A stretch of 64,000 nt of DNA from contig JABAKD010000022.1 in the NCBI GenBank assembly GCA_012845835.1, positions 9,993,718 to 10,057,717 of the forward strand. The letters are read 5' to 3'. This DNA is from Undaria pinnatifida (lineage: Eukaryota > Sar > Phaeophyceae > Laminariales > Alariaceae). A program made the position numbers and the translations under genes. The notes under the pieces were generated by a model. That model made no database searches, was not told where the DNA came from, and saw nothing but the letters and a program-made list of their open reading frames with translations. Numbering within the stretch: position 1 is the stretch's first letter; each line of letters opens with the position of its first letter. This document shows, one piece after another, positions 34,119-46,000 of this stretch.

Positions 34119-34523
34119 TTACTCAGTTTTACACATTAAAGTCCACGTGTCCACGCCGCTTTTGAGAGACAGAACTGAAATTTTGCACACGTGTTCTACA
34201 TGCCCATCCGGACGTCTGACCTCCGTTTTTTCTTCTCTTTTCGCCGAAAATATTTGGGCTAAGGTGGTCCACATTTCCCGAAAAATCTTAGCTGACGAAA
34301 AGTCATGCAAAAAACACACACACATCAAGTGAGGTCTTCGCAAGGGCACATTGAAGACTTGAAAAATATCACGGTCAGAATCGAGAAAACGGCATGGACA
34401 TTCGCCGGGGAATGAATTTCGGTTTTTGAACGTGAGCCAGCCTGTACCAGTAAGATGCATCTCAACGATAATAATAGATGCATCGTTTTGGTCCATGTTT
34501 CGATACGTCGGACAGATAGTCAA
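34119..34523 (-). other. Open frame without recognised function
   Basis: A 134-codon minus frame in AT-rich DNA, starting inside the TIR element copy at 34500-34775. Composition is balanced but no domain or splice site is evident. It could be a chance or repeat-borne frame. Confidence 0.15.
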
Positions 34524-34775
34524 TCCCCACTTGATGACCTAGATATTTTGGGGGAAAATCTGTATGGTCTATAGCTCATGTTCCCGCGTGGGAGCCGTAC
34601 GATCTACACGTGATCTAGCACATCGTGTCATGCTTGCGGGGTCGGATCTGTATTCCACATACAGTATACATGTCCTGAACAAAATCTTGTAACGGCAGCT
34701 TTAGGATCTAGATTCTGCTGTAGACGATCTATATGATCTATATGATCTAGGTCATTATCTGTCCGAGATATGGAA
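34500..34775. mobile_element. TIR element with ATGATCTAT units, copy 2
   Basis: Left end acgtcggacagatagtcaat, right end attatctgtccgagatatgg. It shares the cgtgggagccgtacgatcta block and the atatgatctatatgatcta run with copy 1. It is more diverged. Confidence 0.6.
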
Positions 34776-34944
34776 CCTTTCGGCACGATAAAGCGACTGT
34801 TCACTACAGATTGTTTATACCGTTGCACCATTGCGCAAGATCGTGCTGCGGCTCCGTATCTTGGATCTTAACTATCGACTATTTACATATCATACTGCTG
34901 CTGCTGCTGTAGAATTCAGTGCCGAGAGTTGTGTCGGGTGGTGC

Positions 34945-35012
34945 AGAGCGCCTTTTGCACTCAACTTTGGAGGACTGCGATGGCGTTGGGCGTGATGCGC
35001 ATGCATGATGAT
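34945..35012 (-). pseudogene. Degenerate copy of gene 4 last exon
   Basis: The minus strand is closely similar to 37020-37075 (M-x-T-x-NAIA-L), but an in-frame stop follows and the splice acceptor is missing. It is located 2 kb downstream of the gene. Confidence 0.6.
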
Positions 35013-35589
35013 TACATAGATATTCTTTCCCATACCGTACGCATATCTAAGAGGTTATCTCACTGGTAAATAAATAAATGTCGGTATCTTATATCTTGAA
35101 CCGGTACGTACATATCAACTGTTTACTCTACCAGGGTATATATTAACGGTAAATGCCGGTACATAGACTTACTTAGCTGGACCTTTTTTCTGAAAGTGCT
35201 CGGTTGGCACCTCCTCCCTGGCATCTCCGGGGGTCCCACTTCGACACCGCCTCCGTGCATTACTTGCGGAACGGTCCAGCTTTTCTTTGGTTTCTTGCTC
35301 GGCCTTTTTACTGTTTTTGTTTCTGCTCGTTTAGCCAGTTGTTTCTTGACTTTTTTTCAGCTGCTTTGCAAATTTGGTTTTTCTGCCAACACGATTTTGA
35401 TTTTTTTCGCGATTTTCTCTTTCTTTTTGTCTAGTAAGTTCAACTTCCTGCCATTTACCGCTAATTTGCCGCCTGTGCATTAGTTGCGGAACGGTCGAGC
35501 TTTAGCTTTTCTTTGATTCCCACCATTTGTTTTGTACTTGACGAAGTTTCATCAGCTGAGATCTGGTCTTGGCTCATCAGCTCCGCACC

Positions 35590-35960
35590 GCCCATCACCC
35601 CATCGCAGCGCTTTAGCTCACAGCAACGCAGCGCCGCGCAGTGCCCTGCGATGCCCTGCAGCTCAGCTCAGCAGCGCACCGCAGCGCAGCTCTAGCTCAG
35701 CAGAGCGAAGCGCTGTGCTTTGCCGTGCTCTGCCATGCTGCGTGCTTTACTTTTTTACTAGTTCGTACATGCCAATAATATTCGAAGTATCATACCACGT
35801 ACCGATACTATTAATAGTACACCAGGTTTGTACATACATATGACGTTGTTGTTGGAGCACAAACAATGCACCCCCAGCCCAGTTCAGCACCGCTATATAT
35901 AGCTCAGCAGCGCAGCGCAGCGCAGCGCAGCGCAGCGCAGCGCAGTGCGGTGCCGTGCCT
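35590..35960 (+). repeat. GCAGC/AGCTC-rich low-complexity DNA
   Basis: Interrupted gcagc and agctcagc pentamers at 35600-35720, and a cleaner agcgc array at 35905-35945. Any frame through it is compositional. Confidence 0.8.
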
Positions 35961-36139
35961 TGCCCTTCGTTTTGCGGTGCTGTGTCGTGCGGCGCTGTGC
36001 GTTCTTTTGAACATACGGCAGCAGTCACTATTAATAGTAGCAGTTGTAGTACCAGGTATGATACAGATACCAGGTTTATGTACGTTTTTTGTGTAATCGT
36101 CTTTTTGCTTTCTTCAGTTGATTGTCCTCTCTCGGTCCC

Positions 36140-36910
36140 CATGCCCCCCCCCCCCCCAAATATCGCACGTACTGCGGTTCAGAACGCGACATCGACAAGC
36201 ACACAGCACAGCGCAGGGCAATTAGCTCAGCACAAGCACCTCTTGGCATTATTTTCAATTCCCTATTCGCACCAAATAATCACGGGCCTCTTCTTCCTAC
36301 CCCATTTAATAAAAAAAAATCAAGGACGTCAGCCGTGACTTCGACAAATTTCAGGTCAACACTCATATTTGCAAGCTGCGTTGTTGGTACTTGTAATATA
36401 CAATATAGGTGAGTTTTTTATTGGGAGGGGTCCTATTTTTTGTCCACTATAATGGTAAGTGTTGGTATTTTTACTTTTTATTTACATGATGTTTCAGTTA
36501 GTTGCATTCTTTCTTGCGCGAGCGTAGCGGGCGGCGTCAGCAGCCTTGCGGAGCGGAGCCCTGTGCTTTCTTTAGAACCACACAGAGTACCACCAGGTAC
36601 CGTTGGTACGTGTGTGTACTCGTCTTTTTGCTTTTTCGTCGTTGGTTTTGTTTTCCATCTCGGTCCTCTTCGCAATTTTTCTTCGCAAATTACACCCGTA
36701 CTACTGCCGATCAGAACGTGACATCGCCAACATACAGCGCAGCACAGACAGGGCAATCAGCTCCGCACAAGTAGCTCTTGCCATTATCAGATCGCTAGTT
36801 GCACTAAATCATGGGCCTCTTCTTTCTGCCCCCTTCACATTCATTAGTTGAAATCTTCCTTGCGCGAGCGTAGCGGGCGGCGTCAGCCGCCCGCGGAGCG
36901 GAGCCTTTGT
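36140..36910 (+). repeat. ~520 bp-spaced direct duplication
   Basis: Segments 36140-36295 and 36665-36840 share gatcagaacg-gacatcg, cagggcaat-agctc and atgggcctcttctt. A second pair, cttgcgcgagcgtagcgggc with a gcggagcggagcc end, occurs at 36510-36560 and 36855-36908. Confidence 0.7.
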
Positions 36911-36988
36911 ATTTATTTACATATATTCAATACCAACTACTTGCTACTGCTAGCTGGTGGTGGTGGTGGTGGTTTTTAGACATCAGCA

Positions 36989-39970
36989 TCATCGTAGAAC
37001 CGTGATGCAGCCATCATACCTTTGTACCCAGCGTCGGAGAATTGCAATGGCGTTGAGCGTGACGTGCATGATCAGATACTCCTCCTCGGCCGACCACACC
37101 TGCCAACGGCAGAAAAAGCAAACGTCAACATGGCTCGCACCATGCATACACCCTGTACAGCCCAAAACAGATCACCTACCTAACTGAACTACCAGGTACT
37201 TATAACCCAGGCTGGATTTCTTATTTGGGAGAGGGTCGTTTTACGCCAAGTTTTTCAGTGCAACGACTCCCCAAATTTTATAACTAATTTTCAAGGACGT
37301 CAGCCGTGAGTTTGACGAATTTCAGGTCAACACTCATCTTTGCAAGCTGACTCCCCAAATCTGTATGTCCCTGCACATATCAACCTGCCTTTCTTATTAA
37401 TCTGTCTTTCTTATTGCTGCAGTCTAGTCTATAGTTTGCCCTGAACTGTAATAATGCGATAGAGAACCGCCGTCGTTGGGAATTTGGGCTAGGGGACCGC
37501 TGCGTTAAGGGACGGCGCTCCCGCTGAAAATCGCGGTCAGCACGAGGCGTCCGCACAGCAGCAGTGGTGCGTCTAACAACTGTTCCCTCGCGACTACAGT
37601 ACCAGTGTCAAAAGATAAATAAAATGGTAGCCGAAGAGCAACAACTAACTGTAATAATAGGAGCTTCTCTAGTGCAAGATGCTGACTAACATGAAAATAT
37701 GTGGGGAAGGCTAGACTAATTGGGAAATGGTTTTGGCGGAGTCATACGAGAGATACGGCTGTTTTTTTTACGGAAGGGCATTCGATTTCTATCGGAACGG
37801 CATAATAAAAACAACGAAAAACCATTTAACTGCTGTACATCAGGAGGACAACGAACGTTGTTTCCACGAAACCAAACTCGTTTTATTATGCTGTTTAGGG
37901 AATCGCACCGCACACTTCCCAAGGGTATCGTGGACGGACGAAAGGTAGAGGAGCCGGCCTTGCTATGTGGTCGCGCGGATTTTCGAGGCTATAGGATGTG
38001 CGCGTTGCGAGCTAGGAAGCACTTCCTGGTGGGATCAAGGTACGGACGTAGACCCAACCCAACCCCTAACCCCAACCCTACCGCTAACCCTGACCCTGAC
38101 CCCAAACGGGCCGGAAACCGCGACTGCGCCGGTTTTTCGCCCCTTTTTTTTATTCGATCTGCGGACCGCCAAAATAGCCCTCGGCCGGTGAGAGGGCTAA
38201 CACTGCCTTCAAACATCCGTGCGACCAGATTCAATAGTAAGGTTTATTGAGCTACAGCCGTTAAGCCTTTTTTTAGCCATAGAATAGTCTATAGTCTAGA
38301 CTAGATATCGGCCAATAATTCTACGAATATTTTTTTGGCAGGAGTCACAACGCAATGAAACATGATACACGTGTAATGGAGTGCCCTCCGTAGAAGGATA
38401 GCTTTATAGATTCGACGTGCAGCCATGTCATGGTTGAGGTGAAACCACGTGACATTAGATGTCACATTCACGTCAACGCCATCATAGATGGGCGATAATG
38501 TAGGTGACGATGATGGGACAAGCAGGACGCCCCATATCTCACTACCTGCTCTACCTGCGCTACCTGCTCCTCCCGCTCTACCTGCTCTACCCAGCCCTAT
38601 CGTGGCTAGGCCTGTGTTGTCTGTCTTTTAGAGTCCAATGAAGAGGAAATAATGTATAAGCTTTTGAGTCTATCCAGCGAGCCATGAGGAGAGACCAAAC
38701 AAGGGCACCGGAACCCATGAGGAGCACGCTTCCCAACACCGACCAACCACGCATCCCCCACTCGGAGTACCACCACACACGCGCGCGCGCCAGTGGCCGA
38801 CATCATCCGCATTCAACCCGGGGCACATGTATGACAAACAAACCTTTTGCGTCGCCATTTGGAAGTCGACGGTACTTCAAAGTACAGTAGGTGTTCCGAA
38901 ATAAGGCGGTATCCCCCAATAAGGCGATGTGAATAGTGCGGTATCCCGATACAAGCAAGGCGGTCATAATTGCTTGGCATGACAGAGGAATTGCCTTCAT
39001 AATCTAGACTGAATAGGGCGGCTTTCCCACAATAAGGCGGTCATATTGCTCCGTCTGGCACACCATATCACTGCCTCACTGAGGGACCCCCAATATATAG
39101 GTTGGGAGTTCAGCAGTCAGCACAGCAGCAGTTGTGCCGTCGCGGCTAGTACTTCGCAGCTTTCGGTTTTCGAAACGTGTACTGGTACGCGTTTTTGTAT
39201 TTTTCTAAACGTACACGAACGCGTTTCCACCGTATACAAGTAGTATGAACTCGCCGCGTACCTTCACACTGGCTCGAAAGGCGACGCACAGTAGTAGGAG
39301 GTTCGGCGGTAGGGTACTGCGTACGGTACATTCCACGGTGCTGTACGGCACATTGCCCACACTGTGCCAAGACTATACCGGCATCGGCAAGGGGAGCCCC
39401 TCGCCCAGATCGATGCTGTGGGTCGGCCAGCGCTAGGAATAGTTCGAAATAGACTACGTAATAATGTGGATCGCAGGTATACTTTCTACCGTTCGTTACG
39501 TCGACATATCTCCTCGTGAAGATTTGTATGAACGGTAGCCGTTCCAGAAGTGTTGGATATCGGGTCTTGTTGTACTAAAAGTGGTCGTGGAGTCTCCGTA
39601 GATTCTGGTGACAGAGAGGCGGGTTATCACGTTTCCCGCTGACAAGTAATCACCGTCGACTCTCTCGTGTTCGCCTGTGAAGCACCCCTCGTTGCCTCGA
39701 GGCACTAAATTATCGTTACCCTCGCTTGGTTCACCGTCGAACCTTGCCCCAACCTCGCCGTGTACTACACGCTACGAAAGACAAGCAGAGAAGTTGTAGC
39801 AAGTCACGAGATGAACCTGGGTTACACCAAACACCCAAACACTCATTCGGCGTCGACAGGACCGAATACTTAAATGCATCTGTTACCGTATCCGCCGTCA
39901 TCTCCAAACTTTTCATCACCAGGTCGGATACGCTTAGCTTTCAGGCCAACCCGAAAATGACCAGGAATTC

Positions 39971-40008
<38 letters not shown>

Positions 40009-43000
40009 CAGCGGCGGCGGCCGTGCGGCGTGGGTGGCGGTGGCGGTGGAGAAATTAGCTGCAAGATCTGCTTTTTTCGCAGCCATTGCAGCTGTTACCG
40101 TGACTGTCGCTGATCTGAGAGGTGACCCTCGTCTTAAAGGTTCCAGCGACCAAAACGTCCCTGAAAGTTTTTGTCATTTTCGGGTTATCGTTGGCCTGAA
40201 AACTAAGCGCATCCGACCTGGTGATGAAAAGTTTGGAGACGACGGCGGGTACGGCAACAGGTGCTTTTCAGTATTCGACGACGAACCGGCCCCCTCCGAC
40301 GAGGAGGAGGACGGAAAAAAAACCCGACACTGGGGCCAACTCCACCCAAAACGCGGAAGCAACGTTGGTTCGCAGCAATCACGGTTTGCTGTGCTGACGA
40401 ACTACAGTCCGGTACACTCCCACTCGTATTCCCGGGATAGTTAATGGTCTTGCTGTTTCGAGCGCGAAAGCTGTGACTGGGTTCTTCTGTGTGTAGCGTT
40501 TAAACATTGGGGGGTGATGTAGGTCGCAGGTACACTGTCTACCGTTACGTAGACATATCTTCTCGTGGAGATGTGTATGAACGGTAGCCGTTCCAGAGGT
40601 GTTGGATGTCGTGTCTTATACTAAAAGTTGTCGTGGAGTCTCCGTAGATTCTGGTGATCGGAAGGCGGGTAATCGGACCCCCCGCGAAGTTGCACGTGTT
40701 GGTTTATGCCTGTGCACAGGTCTGATATATGATGTGTATGACTGCATAGAATCTACGGAGATGGTAAAGTAGGACTGTTGACATGATTGGCGGTCCCAAT
40801 CTTCGACATGTTCGAGTTGAGCCCCCTTTGGCTGAATGCATATTGAGTGCATAGTCTATTGAGTTCACTTCCATTACGTGCAACGTTTTTTAGATTTGCA
40901 CGTAAATTCAATAGCGATTATGAACGGCGGCTCCCTATGTCCAGGTCCGCACAAAACGACGATTGCGCTGCCCAGACCAAACCGACCCCAGACCTAATTC
41001 TAACACTAACCCTAACACACTCTAACCCTAACCCTAACCCCCACCCTAACCCTAACCCTAACCCTAACCCTAACCCTAACCCTAACCCTAACCCCAACCC
41101 AGCCCTTTGGGGGGCTCGAGGTCTGCTCTCCTCGAGGTCGGCAGAGGCAGTACCTGGTATTGAGTGTACATGCAAATCTGAAAACCTTGCACGTTCGTGC
41201 AATTAAACGCCTGGTCGGGCAATCACGTTTCCTGCTGACATGTAATCGCTGTCGACTCTTTGTTTTCCTTGTGAAGCACCCCTCGTTGCCTCGAGGCACT
41301 TCTATCGTTACCCTCGCTTGGTTTGCCGTCGAACCTCTTGCCCCAGCCTGGCGTGTCCTACACGCTACGAAAGACAAAATAATACCTGGTAGAAGTTATA
41401 GCAAATGGCGAGACGAACCTGGGTTGCACCAAACCCTCATATACACGCGTTTTCTTATATGGTGTAAATTCGTCGCCTATATCCACACTGTGAACGGCAG
41501 GGGGGGCGACGCAGAGTAGATGGTACTGTAATACGATACTGCTGTGTACGGTACTACACGGCACTGCTGTACGATGGTACAAGGTACGGTACGGTACTGT
41601 ACCGGCATTGCGAGGAGGAGACCCTCGTCCAGATCGATGCTGGGTCGGCCGGCGTTAGGCTTGGTGAGATGTTCCAGTCGACAGCGTTTGTCCAGCGCTC
41701 CCGCTAGTCTCCCAAGCTGCAATTGCGTCGTGTTGTGTAACCCCGCAGCAGCCCGCAGCGGTAAGAAGTTACTTTGGCATGCGTCATCATTTTTGAAAAT
41801 CATTCAATCGGTCGTACTCACAGCTAGCTGGCGTTTTTCAATTTTATTCAAACAACTGTATCGTAAGATGTTAGAGGCAGGCGACCGTGAAGCCGCTCAT
41901 GCACGGTACGTCAGCAAAAAACATACCACTCTGTAACGGAATATAGTTCACATTTGGAAAAACCTAAATATAGTTCATAGGGAGTATTATTAATAGCACA
42001 AGGCACAAAAAACATACACACTTTGCGGCCCTTGGCTCTTTTCCAGTAATAATAAGAACAGAAGAAGAAGGTAATTTGGAAAAAAAAAAAAACGAAAAAA
42101 ACTCTGCGAAAGCCAAACCTAACCCCCCAAACCCTGACCCTACTGTAGCCACACTCCTGACCCCGGACCATGCAAAACACGGAAGAATCAGCGCAAAAAT
42201 ATAAAAACATCCCGTCGACGTTTTTTTGGATTGATTGCAGAAAGAGCTGGAAACTGTCGACAATATAGGGTGATGATAACAGCATCGTCCACGCGAGCGA
42301 TCCTGACTTGGCTGTTGGAATGGGACGATTTGTCCCAAGTGCGTATCACTATTAATGTCGTATCTCTGCATGCCGTCATCATCCAATTAGCGGACGATTG
42401 ATAAGACCATACTTTCTCTGTTTTTAGGTCGCTATAACCTGCGTCTCAAAACGGAGTATGAATAGTATGCACGTCTATACAGACAGGCAGACAAGCATAT
42501 ATATACGAAGTATTGCTGTTCCCTCGCTTTTTAGGCCGTTAAGTGCCTGGGTCTCAAAGCGGATTAGTGCATGCACGTATGATCTATATACGGAGACAGG
42601 CAGACAAGTTACATACGAAATATTACTCTATGCCAGGTATTATTAATAGAAGAGGAATCCATGGTAGAGTATCAGCGGTGGGGCATCCGTTTTCCCTCCT
42701 CTCACCTTTACCGTAAATGTGACGAACGCAGGGCACTCCACTGGGACGTCCGGACAGATCTGCGTATCGTTTCGGGGAACAAGTCGGTCGTTTAGAGATA
42801 CAGCGAGCGATGACTCGCACCCTTGTTGTATTGTTTCCGCACGAGAACCCCGCCCCCCGATCGACTCGTTGATGACCCTACGATACAACGCCCCAAATTA
42901 AAACAATGCACAGTCAATTCAAAACGTTCATTATTTTCCGACTTTGAAGCAGACGATTATTGATATATTACTGTTTCTCGTATCATTATTACCATTTTTG

Positions 43001-46000
43001 CGTATAGGGGGGGGGGAGTTTATATTGTTATAAGGCGTAGTTTGGGTAAGGTATTGGTTAACCTTTAGCAAGTGGTCAAACGGACTAATACCCCACTAAT
43101 TCCTTAACATATGGCGTCGTCGACAGACCATGGGTTTTTGGGTCGTGGGTTCGAATCCCACCATCCACCATAATATTTTTTTTCAGACTTTCCCCATGTC
43201 CAACTTGAAAAATAATCTCTCTCCCCGGTATCCCCAGGAAATGAAACCGCGTGGATATTGACACGTCCGCCCGTATATCCGCCCGACCTGCTATTCCGCC
43301 GTTGCAGGGGGGGGAGAGAGTTATAAGGCTTGGTTTGGGTAAGCTATTGGTTAACCTTTTGCGAGTGGTCAAACGGACTAATACCTCACCATACTAATTC
43401 CTCAACATTACGGGGAGGATGGCGAGGTTCGATGGATTCGTACTAATTCAAGATATTAGGTGATTTTCATGTTCGGGGGAGACGATGTGCAGAAAGAGCT
43501 TCAACGGCGATCACTCACAATGAGATGGGCCGCGACAACGGACACAGACCACCTTCTTGCTGTTGTCTCTACTACTGTAGGCGGGTTCCACGTTGATCGC
43601 TCGTTGTCTCAAGAGAATCTATTTGATATGTTCCCGCTATTAATAGTCACGGTGGTTTGGAACTGAAACAATATGCGTGGGTGGCGCAAGATCACAGTCC
43701 CCCTTTTCCTATACGCACAAGCTTTCAAAGGCGTGTGAAACCCTTTGTGTCCCATGTTCACATCACAGATCCTACGTCTTGCTAGACCCCCAGGGCAATA
43801 CCATAACACTAGCCCACCCCGATGAGGCCGTATACGCAGAAAAATGGAAGATTCGAGGAAGCACCGGTTCAACGGGGTCTAGTACATGACTCGAAGATGC
43901 GGGTCTTCAAAACCCACTCCAATACATATATATATATATCTACCCTGCGAGGCTACGAAGCCCTCAGAAAAGCTGCTAAATTAGAGAACCGAAAACGGAG
44001 AACGGAAGACGGGAAACGGGCTACAGAATCCGCGGACGGCAATGGAGGAATCGACAGATAGATGCGAGAGGTATTGCCTTCCTCAGATTAACGCCGGGAA
44101 TGGGAACAAACGGAACGGAAAAAGGAAAACGGAACTACCGAGAAAGATAGAAAACGCTGGGGTCGAACCCCAGGACAGTCGAAAACCTCGCCAGCAAAAC
44201 CCCGAGCGGTGGCACACGCATATCAGGACGATACGTACGAAACTCTGCTCACGCTCGTGACGGACATCGCGGGTAATCCTGCGGGGGAACGACGTCGAAA
44301 ACACGCGGAAAAAAAAACCGGGACACTCCCCCCATGAAAACCAAGTCGAAAGCCCAGAAAAACGAATATCCAGCGTGAAAACAGGATTCAAATACGCTAG
44401 CGCGGTGTTGGCATGAACGCCAACCAGCTACGTCGGCGCCTCGAGATCCATCGACGTTGCTTTGAATCCAGCGTGCAACTGATCTACCCCGACGGAGTTT
44501 AAGGCACCAGGAACCTTGAAGCTCTCCCGTCAAAGTCGTGTAGCGAGTCGGGGAGAGCGGAAGCTGGATCGGTCCCGGGTCGTCCAGAAAACGAACCAAA
44601 TATTCTCTGTCGGTGGTTGTACGAGCGCTGGTTTTCCCCAACCACCACAACAAGCCGTCGTTGGCTTTGTACCAAAAACGGACCCCGTTGGGGAGCACCG
44701 TAGTGCTGTAACGGGGAAATCAGTCAGCGTGCGGCATGCAGTCGTAGCCAGGTGCCAAAAACCGCTCGCCGTTATCGCGAAAAAGTTCCCGTTGCGCGCG
44801 AAACATAAACATATATACTTGTATATATCCAGAAAGAAGAAAACCCAGGGGAATAAACCGGAAAAAAACTACGCTCGAAGTCTAACTCTGTACATGAATG
44901 TTTTTTTTACCTGCCCAGATTCGCACCAGGGTATGGTATAGTATCACTAACTGTATAGTAATTTTGCGTCCACCCCTCAGGTCTTCTGATTTGCTTTCTA
45001 AGGCACGGCTGGCAAAAGTAGCCGCAATAACGTTAGCTCACAGCGTCTAACAGTCCAACAAATATTACATGGCCTCATACCAATATGTGATGTTGTTGGA
45101 CTAATCGATGCGCGGGGATTCCTCACAAGGACGGGAGGATAGCACGCACCACCGGCATGAGGCGCGCATGAGGCAGAATACCATATCTAACATATGTTGC
45201 GTTAGGTAGACAACACCACGCGCTAGTAAGTAAGGAAGTAAGTGAGCCCCTCACCATGCTACGTACCACAGACATCGATAAATGGGACCATCAACCATAT
45301 TATCAGTATGCCAATCAACAATTTCAGTAGATTCTACGCAGTTACACCTATCAGAAGCAATGCGCAAATGCCCAGTGGACCATGGATTTTGCAACTAGTA
45401 GGCCTGTGGTCAATCAGGTGTACTTGGCTTGCATGGGTGTTGTTGTTGGCCCCTTTAGAGGCTGTAGTACGTTTTTGACGACAAACTACTTGGGCTCAGT
45501 GTGGGAGTAACGCGTGCAATTCTACAGAGGTTTGTTAGTTATGTAGCACTATCCTCTAGACCACTCAGTCACTAGATACGTAGCACTATCCGCTAGACCA
45601 CTCAGTCACTGTGACCTAGTGGATAGCGTTACATAACTAACAAAATAGCTCGACGTATATAATTTTGGAGCTCGTAGCACCAATCTCGCCAACATTGATC
45701 TCCGGCAACCTACCCTCGCTGCCGGACCAGTGTCTAGGATCATGCTGTCATATCAATTCATAATATAACTAACAGTCAGCGTTATACAGGCGGAAAAACC
45801 CGCACGCCATTCAAAGTCGTACGAAACCCGTCTGGGAAATGTTTAACGTTTACCCCTCAGCCCCTGTGTCCCCTCAACAAGATCGCGCATTGGGATTCCG
45901 TGCAAATCGCGGTGCGTTATTAGAAAACGGCGTTCACGTGTGTACACACACATACCTTTCGGAGCTTCGGAGGGAAAAAAAAATCAAACCAAAATAAATG

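Larger units (their letters stand above)
40524..41435 (+). repeat. ~360 bp repeat, copy split by an insertion
   Basis: Left part 40524-40674 and right part 41216-41435 together match 39473-39840. Everything between is an inserted element. Confidence 0.85.

Noticed and set aside
37720-38250. 176-codon plus frame
   Set aside because: Its first part is a dispersed repeat (also at 2318 and 60905) and its middle is a CCCTAAC-like simple tract.
41025-41098. Chromosome end
   Set aside because: The array is short, internal to a transposon-like insert, and followed by more than 20 kb of gene sequence.
43085-43372. Minus-strand protein containing GGIRTHDP
   Set aside because: This string is the antisense translation of a tRNA-type T-arm and is a known false protein.
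44140-44260. tRNA-like T-arm on the minus strand (ggggttcgacccc)
   Set aside because: No matching D-arm or acceptor stem nearby; probably a short tRNA-derived scrap or chance.
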